Origin: Arthrobacter gandavensis
GTDB taxonomy: Bacteria; Actinomycetota; Actinomycetes; Actinomycetales; Micrococcaceae
Direction of reading: 5' to 3'
Length of the DNA stretch: 64,000 nucleotides
NCBI RefSeq assembly: GCF_009192735.1
Contig: NZ_VTFU01000005.1
Span: 124,001-188,000 of the forward strand
Program-made: the position numbers and the translations under genes
Part shown: in pieces, positions 42,615 to 50,205 of the stretch
How positions within the stretch are numbered: the stretch's first letter is position 1
Layout of the letters: each line of letters starts with the position of its first letter
The notes under the pieces: generated by a model
The model's input: only the letters and a program-made list of their open reading frames with translations
Told to the model about the DNA's origin: nothing
Database searches by the model: none

Positions 42615-43211
42615 ATGTTGAGCATTTGGGGCACCGGTTTACTGACCGGGCTGGGATTGATCGTCGCCATTGGAGCGCAGAATGCGTTTGTCCTGCGGCA
42701 GGGCATCCGCCGCGAACATATCGCAGCGGTGGTGGTGCTTTGCGCGGCCGCCGACGCTGTCCTCATTCTCGCGGGCACTGCGGGCATTGGCGCACTGGTT
42801 TCCAGTTTCCCCCAGGTCCTGGACATCCTGCGCTGGGGCGGTGCGGTTTACCTCACCTGGTTTGCGGTCAGGTCCTTCATCTCAGCCCTGAAACCTGCCG
42901 CCCTGACCGGACAGGCCCCACGCTCCCGCGGCTCCGTCATCACCACCACGCTGGCGCTGACCTTCCTGAATCCGCACGTCTACCTGGACACCGTCGTTCT
43001 GCTCGGAAGCCTGGCCAATCAGTATGGCGAGACAGCACGGTGGATCTTCGCTGCCGGGGCCGTCCTGGGCAGCATCCTGTGGTTCACCGGCCTCGGCTAC
43101 GGCGCCCGGGCGTTGTCCGGGCCGCTCAGCAAGCCGCGCACCTGGCAGGTGCTGGACCTGCTGATCGGCGTCGTCATGCTCGCCCTGGCGGTAAAACTGC
43201 TGCTGGGCTGA
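42615..43211 (+). CDS. lysE: LysE/ArgO-family amino acid exporter
   Basis: The 198-aa protein has six hydrophobic segments and the LysE signature GLIVAIGAQNAFVLRQGIRR at residues 11-30, with LTFLNPHVYLDTVVLLGSLA after the central loop. LysE exports L-lysine and L-arginine, which keeps the pool in check during growth on peptides. The size is normal. It is divergent from lysG and its leader is apparently absent. Confidence 0.96.
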   Translation: MLSIWGTGLLTGLGLIVAIGAQNAFVLRQGIRREHIAAVVVLCAAADAVLILAGTAGIGALVSSFPQVLDILRWGGAVYLTWFAVRSFISALKPAALTGQAPRSRGSVITTTLALTFLNPHVYLDTVVLLGSLANQYGETARWIFAAGAVLGSILWFTGLGYGARALSGPLSKPRTWQVLDLLIGVVMLALAVKLLLG

Positions 43212-43313
43212 GGCCGCGGCTTCTGCTGTACAGGCACGGCGGCCAACCCTAGACTGTGCCCACCGCCTCCAGCCCGTACGCGCCGCCACCCACTGACAGG
43301 ACATCCCCGCCTC

Positions 43314-43607
43314 ATGTCGACCGCCTCACGATTCTTCGCCGGCGTGCTCCTGGCCAACGCCGTACCGCACGGGGTAAACGCTGTTCAGGGCAAGGAATTT
43401 CCGACTCCGTTTGCCTCCCCTCCCGGCGTCGGACTGTCCAGCCCCATGGCCAACGCCCTGTGGAGTTCCCTCAACGCTGCAGGCGGTGCCGCCCTGCTGA
43501 GACGACCGGCAACGGACACCCGCGAACGTGCGGCCGTCCTGGCCGGAGCCATCTCCATGAGCTTCTTCTTGGCCTATTACTTCGGAAAGGCCCTCGACCG
43601 GACCTAG
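43314..43607 (+). CDS. Small membrane protein (97 aa)
   Basis: Begins MSTASRFFAGVLLANAVPHG and has two to three hydrophobic stretches, including LWSSLNAAGGAALLR and AAVLAGAISMSFFLAYYFGK. The ..FFAGV..ANAVPHG...GK.F.TPFA pattern occurs in a common actinobacterial membrane family of unknown function. There is no strong ribosome site before the ATG, so the start is uncertain. It lies 102 nt after lysE on the same strand. Confidence 0.7.
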   Translation: MSTASRFFAGVLLANAVPHGVNAVQGKEFPTPFASPPGVGLSSPMANALWSSLNAAGGAALLRRPATDTRERAAVLAGAISMSFFLAYYFGKALDRT

Positions 43608-43648
43608 CACGGCCGAAGCGAACCGCGCCACGTGCAGCGGCACCGGCG

Positions 43649-44326
43649 CTAGGCCGGGACGTGCGTTGCGGTAACCCAGCGCAGCAGTGAGTACAGCAGC
43701 TGGGAAGCGCCGGGCATGAAACCTGAACCGTGGTGGTACACCGGATCCATGGTGGTCACCAGCAGGCGGGCCGGCTGGTTCACCTCATCCACGTAGAGCA
43801 GGGCACCGGAATCAGTGCCGTTCTCCTCCATGACAACGAGGGAGCGAGCTCCGGCTGGCGGATGCAGCAGGCCGTGATGGTGCCAGGAAACCGCGCGCTG
43901 CGTGAAGTACTCCCACATCGGGTCCCCCGGCAGCCGCAGCCGCGTGCCGTTGTCCTCTCCGGTGCGCCAGGTCCAGAACACAGTGGGGCGGAAGGTGTAG
44001 TCGACGCCGGGCAGCCACTGCTCCACCTTGTTCTCGCCGAGCACGATCACGGTCTTGCCCGGATCCTGCAGCGCTTCCCGGATGGCCGGAGCGAAATGGG
44101 CCAGCTGGCCCTGATGCAGCCGGTCCCCCACCAGAATTACGTCCAGTGCGCAAAGATCCGAGGGATCGGCGTCGGGCAGGTAAACCGACTCGAGGCGGTA
44201 AGGCGCCAGCGCCGGATCGGCCAGGGTACGCAGTGCCGGAAAGGTGCCGCAGTGCAGCATGCCGAGGCGGGGTGCACTGCCGGTCCCGGTCCCGGCAGTG
44301 GTGGCAGACGACGTGGGGGCGCTCAT
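43649..44326 (-). CDS. Unknown protein B of the iron-regulated ABC operon (GATase/ThuA-like fold suspected)
   Basis: The 225-aa protein is the last gene of the operon. Alternating hydrophobic strands (PRLGMLHCGTF, ALDVILVGDRL, KTVIVLGENK) and the pattern VEQWLPGVDYTFRPTVFWTW recall Rossmann-like flavodoxin or class I amidotransferase-type folds; no Cys-His-Glu triad is clear. A histidine cluster (SWHHHGLLHPP, DPVYHHGSGF) could bind metal. It overlaps the preceding gene by 4 nt (ATGA). By eye it shares layout with protein A next to it, suggesting tandem paralogues. I do not know its function. Confidence 0.75.
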   Translation of the reverse strand: MSAPTSSATTAGTGTGSAPRLGMLHCGTFPALRTLADPALAPYRLESVYLPDADPSDLCALDVILVGDRLHQGQLAHFAPAIREALQDPGKTVIVLGENKVEQWLPGVDYTFRPTVFWTWRTGEDNGTRLRLPGDPMWEYFTQRAVSWHHHGLLHPPAGARSLVVMEENGTDSGALLYVDEVNQPARLLVTTMDPVYHHGSGFMPGASQLLYSLLRWVTATHVPA

Positions 44327-45030
44327 GCGCTGACTCCTTCAGTGGTGTCGAGGGTCTGGACCTCGGAAGCATGGGCTTGCCCGTGGCCGGTGCCGCCTTC
44401 CAGCCAGGCCACCAGGTTTGGGCCGAGCTGCCGGGTGGAGTATTCGTCGTCGGAAAAACTCTCCAGATCGTTGCCGCCGTGAACGAGCACTTCCCCCGCT
44501 CCCAGCCGGTAGCTGTAGTCCAGTGGCAGCCGGTACTGGCCGATGCCCGTCACGGTGCGGGCGTCGTCGGGCAGATCCAGGTGGTAGCCGCGGCCATAGA
44601 AGCCGGCGACGCCGATTTCTTCCAGCCGCTCGTAGCTGTGAGTCCCGGGAACACCTGTGCGGTAGTGCAGGTCCAAGTAGTCCACCCCCGCCCATACGGG
44701 ATGCGGCTCAACGGAGAGCGGCTGCACATCCTGCGGTCCGCGGAATTCCAGCTTGCGCCACGGCGTAAGCCCATCAATGAACGGCTTCACGACTTGGCCG
44801 TTGACCAGCACGCGCCCGCCGCCGCGGACAAAGCCGTTCAGTGCGCCGCGGTGTTTGACCAGCAGCAGATGGTCGGCGCCGCCGCCGATAATCAGGCCGT
44901 TGGCGCCGAGAATCCGCGCACGGGCGGCGTCGTCGTTGAGGTCGTACGCATCCACGTCCTCCAGTGCGCCACGCCAGGCGGGGCCGCGCGCACCACGCAT
45001 CGGCGCATCGCCTATCAGTCGGTAAATCAC
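44323..45030 (-). CDS. Unknown protein A of the iron-regulated ABC operon (GATase/ThuA-like fold suspected)
   Basis: The 235-aa product starts at GTG 45030 (AAAGGA 8 nt upstream), overlapping the ATPase stop (GTGA). GANGLIIGGGADHLLLVKHR, LNGFVRGGGRVLVNGQVV, HPVWAGVDYLDLHYRTGVPG and AGEVLVHGGNDLESFSDDEY suggest a ThuA/amidotransferase-like alpha/beta fold, but no catalytic Cys is present. The ordering of strand, loop and W/H-rich motifs is parallel to protein B. Position in an iron-boxed uptake operon suggests a role in releasing or processing the imported compound; this is inference only. Confidence 0.75.
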   Translation of the reverse strand: MIYRLIGDAPMRGARGPAWRGALEDVDAYDLNDDAARARILGANGLIIGGGADHLLLVKHRGALNGFVRGGGRVLVNGQVVKPFIDGLTPWRKLEFRGPQDVQPLSVEPHPVWAGVDYLDLHYRTGVPGTHSYERLEEIGVAGFYGRGYHLDLPDDARTVTGIGQYRLPLDYSYRLGAGEVLVHGGNDLESFSDDEYSTRQLGPNLVAWLEGGTGHGQAHASEVQTLDTTEGVSA

Positions 45031-46048
45031 GGAAGGTCCTTTCGGAAGGGCAGTGCGGCAGAGAAGTTGGAGGGCAGGGCAGTGCCGGAACGCGCCGGCA
45101 CGGGGCAGTCCCCGCGGCAGGAGGGGCCGAAGTCCGGCACCGCAATGACGCGGTCGCCCGACACCGTCCCCACGGTGGGGGTGCAGATCGGCAGCCCGTA
45201 AACCGCAGACAGGGCGGATCCGGTCAGCAGGTCTTCGGTGGGGCCCCAGCGGGTGTCGTCGCTGCCAACAAAAAGCAGTGCATTGCGCGAAATATGCAGG
45301 GCATGGTCGGGATGGTGGGTGGTCATGATGACGCCCATCCCGTCGGCGGCGAGGCCGGCGAGCACGGTCAGCACCCGGGACTGGTTGTGCAGGTCCAGGG
45401 CCGATGCCGGCTCGTCCAGGATCAGCAGCTCGGATCCGGAGGCCAGCGCCCGGGCAATAAGCACCAGCTGCCGTTGCCCGCCGGAGAGCTCGGCATAGCT
45501 GCGGTTGGCCCACGCGGCCACTCCCACCCGTTCCATGGCGGCATCCGCCGCATCATGGTCTTCCCGGCGCGGGGTCTGGTAAGCGCGGAGATGCCGGCTG
45601 CGGCCCATGAGCACCATCTCGGCAACACTGAAGGATGTGCCACCGGCGCCGTGGTCCTGCGGTACGTAGCCGACGGCGGTGCCGCAGCTGATCTGCCCCT
45701 CGCGGGGAGCCAGCAGGCCGGACAGGCACTTGAGCAGAGTGGTTTTCCGCGGGCGTTGGGGCCGAGGATGGACAGGATCTCTCCGCGTTCCAACTCGAAG
45801 CCCAGGTCCCGGAACAGCCAGGGGCGCAGCCGGGAGTAACGGAACCCCAGACCGGTGACGGTCATCAGGGGTGCGCCGGCACTGGCCGGTGCGGCCAACC
45901 CGCCCGCGGCAGGATCGACGGCGGCAGGTGTGGCGGCAGGTCTGGCGGCGGCGGCATGCTCGACGTCGGCGGCATGGTCGACGGCGGCGGCAGGCGCGGT
46001 AGACGGAGCTGCGCTCACGGGAGGCTTCGGGTCGGAAACGACGGTCAT
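45027..46048 (-). pseudogene. ABC transporter ATPase of iron-complex type, frameshifted in Walker A
   Basis: The first frame runs from ATG 46048 (ATGA overlap with the permease) through a Pro/Ala-rich N-terminus to ILGPNARGK, then loses register. The second frame resumes with KTTLLKCLSGLLAP, GYVPQDHG, LSGGQRQLVLIARAL (signature), LLILDEPASALD (Walker B) and ends at 45027. The span is 1,022 nt, one short of a multiple of three. The fault lies at the A4 run on the minus strand (45743-45746): one extra A restores GPNARGKTTLL. The rest is intact for a FecE/FepC-type ATPase, so a sequencing error, recent mutation or slippage are all possible. Note also Ala in place of Gly in GPNG. Confidence 0.85.
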
Positions 46049-47244
46049 GACACCGCACCTTTCTTTTGGGAACGGGCCAGCAGCAGGACAAAAACGGGGG
46101 CGCCAATGATGGCGGTGAGGATGCCCAGCGGCAATTCACTGCTGGAGAGGGAACGGCTGAGGGTGTCGATAAGCATCAGGTACGTGCCGCCAAGCAGCAG
46201 CGACGCCGGAAGCAGCACCCGGTGGTCCGGTCCCATCCAGAGCCGGGCCAGGTGTGGAACCACCAGACCCACCCAGCCCACGGCGCCGGCAACAGCAACG
46301 GTGCCTGCCGTCATCAGCGCCACCGCGCACAGCAGCACCACCCGGGAACGGTGCGGATTCACGCCCAGGGCGGCGGCGTCGTCGTCGCCCAGCGAAAGGA
46401 CGTTCAGGCGCCAGCGCATCGCCAGCACCACGGCGCCTCCGATCGCCACCGGAACCAGGGCGGTCAGCACCTTGGTGTAGCTGGCTGCGGCAATGGAGCC
46501 CAGCAGCCAGTGCACAATCGAGGGCAGTTCGGAGTACGGATCGGCGGTGTAGGTGATGAAGGAGACCAGGGCATTGAAAAACGCCGCCACGACGATCCCG
46601 CCGAGCACGATCATCAGCATCGGACCGCCGGCACCGCCCATGCGCCCCAGGGCCAGGACGACGGCGAGCGCGGCCAGGCCAAAGCCGAACGCACCGCCAA
46701 CCATCCACCCGCCGGACAGGCCGAGGGTCAGGACCAGCACGCCGCCGAAGGACGCTCCCGCTGTGACGCCGATAATGTCCGGGCTCACCAGCGGATTGCG
46801 GAACAGCGCCTGCAGGCATGCACCGCCCAGTGACAGTGCCCCGCCCACCAGGAAAGCCAGCAGAACGCGCGGCAGCCGAACATCCAGGACCACTGTGGCT
46901 TCCTGGTCCGTCCAGGTCCGCCGCAGCGCCCCCTCTCCCCCGCCGGCACCGAACAGCACTGTCGCTTCATTGGCGAGGATGCGCAGGATTTCGTTCGGCG
47001 GCACCCAGTACCGCCCGGCGGCCATGGAGATCAGGGCCACCGCGAGCAGGATCAGGACGCACAGCAGCAGCGGCAGCCGGTGGCTGCGGGCCGGCGGGCG
47101 GGAGGGTTCCGGCATGGCTGACTGAGGCGGGGTCGGCCCGGCCGGGTTCGACGCCGGCGCGGACAGCTCCGCGTCGGTTGCCGTTCCCGCTCCGCCGGCC
47201 GCCGTCGTCGTACCTGTCCTCACCTCACGCACCAAAGACGTCAT
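46045..47244 (-). CDS. FecCD/BtuC-family ABC permease for an iron complex
   Basis: The 399-aa membrane protein has about ten hydrophobic segments. Family motifs are LDVRLPRVLLAFLVGGALSL, QALFRNPLVSPDIIGVTAGA, GLVVPHLARLWMGPDHR and ELPLGILTAIIGAPVFVLLL, all typical of FecCD. The first 50 residues are an Ala/Pro-rich cytoplasmic tail. One permease gene would work as a homodimer. The start ATG 47244 lies inside the end of the binding-protein gene (20-nt overlap), though GTG codons 47232 and 47223 are also possible. The upstream iron box indicates iron-dependent control. Confidence 0.9.
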   Translation of the reverse strand: MTSLVREVRTGTTTAAGGAGTATDAELSAPASNPAGPTPPQSAMPEPSRPPARSHRLPLLLCVLILLAVALISMAAGRYWVPPNEILRILANEATVLFGAGGGEGALRRTWTDQEATVVLDVRLPRVLLAFLVGGALSLGGACLQALFRNPLVSPDIIGVTAGASFGGVLVLTLGLSGGWMVGGAFGFGLAALAVVLALGRMGGAGGPMLMIVLGGIVVAAFFNALVSFITYTADPYSELPSIVHWLLGSIAAASYTKVLTALVPVAIGGAVVLAMRWRLNVLSLGDDDAAALGVNPHRSRVVLLCAVALMTAGTVAVAGAVGWVGLVVPHLARLWMGPDHRVLLPASLLLGGTYLMLIDTLSRSLSSSELPLGILTAIIGAPVFVLLLARSQKKGAVS

Positions 47245-48358
47245 AGCCGGCACTTGCGCTGTTCAGGTCCATGCGGAGGGCGGTGTCGATCTGGGCCTCC
47301 GAAATGTCGTAGCCGTAGAGGTAGCTGATCTTCTCGCGCATGGCCGCGCGGAGGTTGTGCTGGGTGAGCTCGGGATGGAAGATTTCGGCGGCCCACTGCC
47401 ACATCAGCGGGGATTCGGCGCACGGAACTTCCCAACGGTAGCCGCCCAGCGGAGCTTTGTAGACGCGGCGGTTGCGCACCGCGGACACTGAGGCCAGCGA
47501 CTTGTCCGCGTACACATCGGCCGGTGTGCGGGTGTCGAAGCCGCCCAGCGTGATGACCTCGGGATCCCACTCGATGAGCTGCTCGGCGCTGACCACGTTT
47601 TCGGCGCTGATGTTATCCGCCGCCATATTCCGGCCGCCGGCCAGCTCCATCCAGTAATGCATGTAGGCGGTTTTGTTCGATGCCGAGTAACCGTCGCCGG
47701 ACTGGCCCAGGTGAACCACGCGCACGGGAGCGGAGAACGAGGAGAGTTCCCGCTGCAATCGCTCGATCTCGGCGTGCATCCAGTCCACGATCTCAGTGCC
47801 GCGCTCCGGCTTGCCGAGGATGGTGGAGAACAGCGAGACCCAGGTCTCGAGGTATTCCTGCGTGCCGTAGAGCAGACACACGGTCTTGAAGCCGGCCGTT
47901 TCCAGCGGCTCCACGAGACCGTCACCCTGATCCGCCCACTGGAACACGACGTCGGGGTCCAGGGAGGTGAGCGTTTCAATGTTCGGGGTGAAGCTGGACG
48001 GGGAGACTGTGGTGGTGCTCTTCGACTCCGGGTACATCTCGCCGAACAGTCCCTGCCGATTGGCCTGGAGGGTGGACTCGTTGATCCCCACGATTTTGCC
48101 GTAATCGCCGTCAACGGCTGCAAGCATGGACGGGGAGGGAATCACCGTCGTCGCAATCCGCTGCACTGGACCGTCAAAAGTGATCTCCACACCGCGCATG
48201 TCAGTCACGGTGAAGCCCTGGGAACCGGCGGATCCGCCCGTTGCGGCCACCGTTTCACGGGAGGAGCATGCGCTCAGTGCGAGGGCCAGAAAGCCCAGGC
48301 CGGCGCCGCCCAGGACGGTGCGGCGGGATGTTCCATGTGGGGGAATGGAGGGAGACAA
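47225..48358 (-). CDS. Iron-complex ABC transporter substrate-binding lipoprotein
   Basis: The 377-aa protein has a twin-arginine lipoprotein signal: SRRTVLGGAGLGFLALALSA then the lipobox Cys (LSAC, residue 31). It has a PeriBP fold: FTVTDMRGVEITFDGPVQRI, NIETLTSLDPDVVFQWADQG, and SAENVVSAEQLIEWDPEVIT followed by LGGFDT. The TTG start is supported by AGGAA 6 nt upstream; no other in-frame start exists. It belongs to the siderophore/heme/cobalamin class; a DtxR-type box directly upstream favours iron. The ligand cannot be told. Confidence 0.9.
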   Translation of the reverse strand: MSPSIPPHGTSRRTVLGGAGLGFLALALSACSSRETVAATGGSAGSQGFTVTDMRGVEITFDGPVQRIATTVIPSPSMLAAVDGDYGKIVGINESTLQANRQGLFGEMYPESKSTTTVSPSSFTPNIETLTSLDPDVVFQWADQGDGLVEPLETAGFKTVCLLYGTQEYLETWVSLFSTILGKPERGTEIVDWMHAEIERLQRELSSFSAPVRVVHLGQSGDGYSASNKTAYMHYWMELAGGRNMAADNISAENVVSAEQLIEWDPEVITLGGFDTRTPADVYADKSLASVSAVRNRRVYKAPLGGYRWEVPCAESPLMWQWAAEIFHPELTQHNLRAAMREKISYLYGYDISEAQIDTALRMDLNSASAGYDVFGA

Positions 48359-48379
48359 CTGCGTTCCTATCGCTAACGG

Positions 48380-48396
48380 TAGGTAAGGCTTACCTA
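48380..48396. promoter_or_regulatory. DtxR/IdeR-type iron box
   Basis: TAGGTAAG-G-CTTACCTA is a perfect 8+1+8 palindrome, close to the consensus TTAGGTTAGGCTAACCTAA. It lies 21 nt before the TTG of the binding-protein gene, where a repressor would block its promoter. This marks the whole five-gene operon as iron-regulated. Confidence 0.85.
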
Positions 48397-48670
48397 AAGA
48401 CTGACCCGGGTATCAGATCACATCGAAGCGATTAGCGCATATTTGTGTATCGTAATTGTGGTGGGTATTACGTCACAAGACCGGGTGCGCCATGACGCCC
48501 AGTGGCCTTGCCGGGGGTGGTGCAGATTGCAGGAGAGGGCCGCGCCAACGTGTCGCCGCGAGACGTTATGTGACGCCATGGCCGCCGGGTGCGGAGATAA
48601 AGCCGCAGGCCAGAGCGGGTATCGCAGCTCGGAGCGTAACAATTGCTACTCACTTGACAGCGTCCGGGTG
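48397..48670. other. Intergenic region between the iron operon and the oxygenase gene
   Basis: Beyond the iron box this 274-nt stretch contains AT-richer sequence at 48430-48475 (ATTTGTGTATCGTAATTGTGG), likely promoter material for the minus-strand operon, and TTGACA at 48654-48659. TTGACA is only 11 nt from the oxygenase -10 hexamer and so does not form a standard pair with it. No gene or RNA was recognised. Confidence 0.4.
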
Positions 48671-48676
48671 TAGCTT
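48671..48676 (+). promoter_or_regulatory. Leaderless -10 hexamer for the 2OG oxygenase gene
   Basis: TAGCTT ends 7 nt before ATG 48684. Confidence 0.45.
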
Positions 48677-48683
48677 CGCAACC

Positions 48684-49715
48684 ATGACTGCGATTCCCGA
48701 CTCCATTCCCGTTTTGGACCTGAGCACCGCCCGCAACTCCGACGGTTCCTTCAACGCCGACTTCATATCAGCGCTGCGTGATGCCACCCACCGCATCGGC
48801 TTTTTCCAGTTGGTTGGCTACGGCACCGGTGAATCCAAATGGGAGGACCTCTTCGACGTCACGAAGCGCTTCTTCGACCTGCCGCTGGAGAACCGACTGG
48901 AGCTGGACAACCGCAGGTCGCCGCACTTCCGCGGCTACACCCGGCTGGGCACCGAGCTGACCCAGGGCCGGCCGGACTCACGCGAGCAGATCGATTTCGG
49001 ACCGGAACGCGAACCTGTTGCCGATTACCCGGCCGATCAGCCGTTCTGGCTGGTTCAGGGACCCAACCTCTTTCCGGACGAGGTCCTTCCCGAGCTGCGG
49101 GAGAAGTCAATGGAATGGGCAGAACTAATGTCCGGGGTGGGGGCGGAGCTGCTCAGCGCCATCGCCGTATCCCTCGAGCTGCCCGAAGACCATTTTGCCG
49201 AACCGTTCGAAGGCTCTCCGGCCTGGATGGCCAAGCTGGCCCACTATGTTGGCGGCGAGGTCCAAGAAGCCGGCACCCAGGGCGTGGGCTCGCACGCAGA
49301 CTATGGTTTTGTGACGCTGCTGCTCCAGGATTCCGTGGGCGGGCTCGAGGTCCGCCCGCACGAGTCCGAGACCTGGATTCCGGTGGAACCTATCCCGGGG
49401 GCGCTCGTGGTCAACCTGGGTGAAATGCTCGAAGTGGCCACCCAGGGCTACCTCTCCGCCACCATCCACCGCGTCACGGCTCCGGCGCCGGGTGTGGACC
49501 GCTACGCCATTCCGTTCTTCTGGTCCCCCCGGCTGGACGCCGTCATCGACCCGGTGGAGCTGCCCGCCGAACTCGCGGCGCAGTCCCGCGGCATCTCCGA
49601 TGACCCGGAAAACCCCATGCTGGCGTCCTACGGGTCCAACGTCCTCAAGGGCTGGCTGCGCGCACATCCCCAGGTGGCCACGCTGCATCATCCGGAGCTG
49701 CTCGCCTCGAAATAG
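48684..49715 (+). CDS. Isopenicillin N synthase-family 2-oxoglutarate/Fe(II) oxygenase
   Basis: The 343-aa protein begins with the DIOX_N motif IPVLDLST and has GSHADYGFVTLLLQD containing the HxD pair and YLSATIHRVTAP with the distal His, giving the 2-His-1-carboxylate iron site. RYAIPFFWSP holds the Arg that binds 2-oxoglutarate. This matches common actinobacterial members of unknown substrate. ATG 48684 is chosen because the domain starts at residue 8 and a leaderless hexamer is next to it. It is divergent from the iron operon, with the box 288 nt away. Confidence 0.9.
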   Translation: MTAIPDSIPVLDLSTARNSDGSFNADFISALRDATHRIGFFQLVGYGTGESKWEDLFDVTKRFFDLPLENRLELDNRRSPHFRGYTRLGTELTQGRPDSREQIDFGPEREPVADYPADQPFWLVQGPNLFPDEVLPELREKSMEWAELMSGVGAELLSAIAVSLELPEDHFAEPFEGSPAWMAKLAHYVGGEVQEAGTQGVGSHADYGFVTLLLQDSVGGLEVRPHESETWIPVEPIPGALVVNLGEMLEVATQGYLSATIHRVTAPAPGVDRYAIPFFWSPRLDAVIDPVELPAELAAQSRGISDDPENPMLASYGSNVLKGWLRAHPQVATLHHPELLASK

Positions 49716-49722
49716 GCCCGGA

Positions 49723-49768
49723 GCACGACGGCGCCGCCCTGGCTGGTTGCCGGGCGGCGCCGTCGTGC
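49723..49768. terminator. Strong terminator hairpin
   Basis: A 17-bp perfect stem (arms 49723-49739 and 49752-49768; GCACGACGGCGCCGCCC) with a 12-nt loop lies between the convergent oxygenase and 56-aa genes. Confidence 0.85.
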
Positions 49769-49788
49769 GTTGGGCGAGGCGCCCTGTT

Positions 49789-49959
49789 TCAGCGGTGGCC
49801 CTCCTTGGGCAGGCGGCGGACTTCAAGACCTTTGCCCCCGGTTCCCGGCGTATATTTCCCGGCATTGGCCTTCTTGAATCTGCGCAGGAAATATACGATT
49901 GCACCCACAAAAATGACTGTTGCCGCCACAACAATAAGAACCGCAATTCCAGCTTCCAC
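49789..49959 (-). CDS. Single-pass membrane mini-protein (56 aa)
   Basis: GTG 49959 follows a textbook AAGGAGG site at 5-6 nt. The product begins MEAGIAVLIVVAATVIFVGA, one transmembrane helix of about 20 residues, then VYFLRRFKKANAGKY, and ends in a basic, Gly-rich tail (GTGGKGLEVRRLPKEGHR). The topology should be N-out/C-in. No name can be given. It is divergent from an SDR remnant starting 36 nt away. It is too short for usual gene-length cut-offs. Confidence 0.8.
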   Translation of the reverse strand: MEAGIAVLIVVAATVIFVGAIVYFLRRFKKANAGKYTPGTGGKGLEVRRLPKEGHR

Positions 49960-49994
49960 AGTTACCTCCTTGGTGAACGAACTAGTCTAACGGC

Positions 49995-50141
49995 GTGAAT
50001 AATCCGGCAAAGATAGCTGCAACGGTGCCGTTGGGAAGGGCCGGCGAAGCAGAGGAAGTTGCCGGAGCGGTGGCATGGCTGCTGTCACCGGACGCCGGCT
50101 ACGTCACCGGCGCAAACCTGCGGGTTGCCGGCGGCCTCTAG
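49995..50141 (+). pseudogene. Remnant of a short-chain dehydrogenase (C-terminal 48 codons)
   Basis: Translation of GTG 49995 to TAG 50141 gives VPLGRAGEAEEVAGAVAWLL then SPDAGYVTGANLRVAGG, the standard SDR C-terminal signature (P.GR.G.PEEVA.AV.FL.S....YVTG..L.VDGG). The cofactor motif and catalytic Tyr/Lys are absent, and an in-frame TAG lies 12 nt upstream, so nothing of the 5' part remains. It is a decayed gene or part of an old rearrangement. Confidence 0.8.
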
Positions 50142-50205
50142 GAATCCGCCGGACGGCAGGGAAAATCCGGTGCGCGTCAGTGGGGTTTAGGGCACACTGG
50201 TTTCC

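Noticed and set aside
44323-45513. Single 396-codon frame spanning protein A and part of the ATPase
   Set aside because: Its N-terminal part is an out-of-frame reading of the ATPase; the real gene starts at GTG 45030 with a ribosome site and stop/start overlap.
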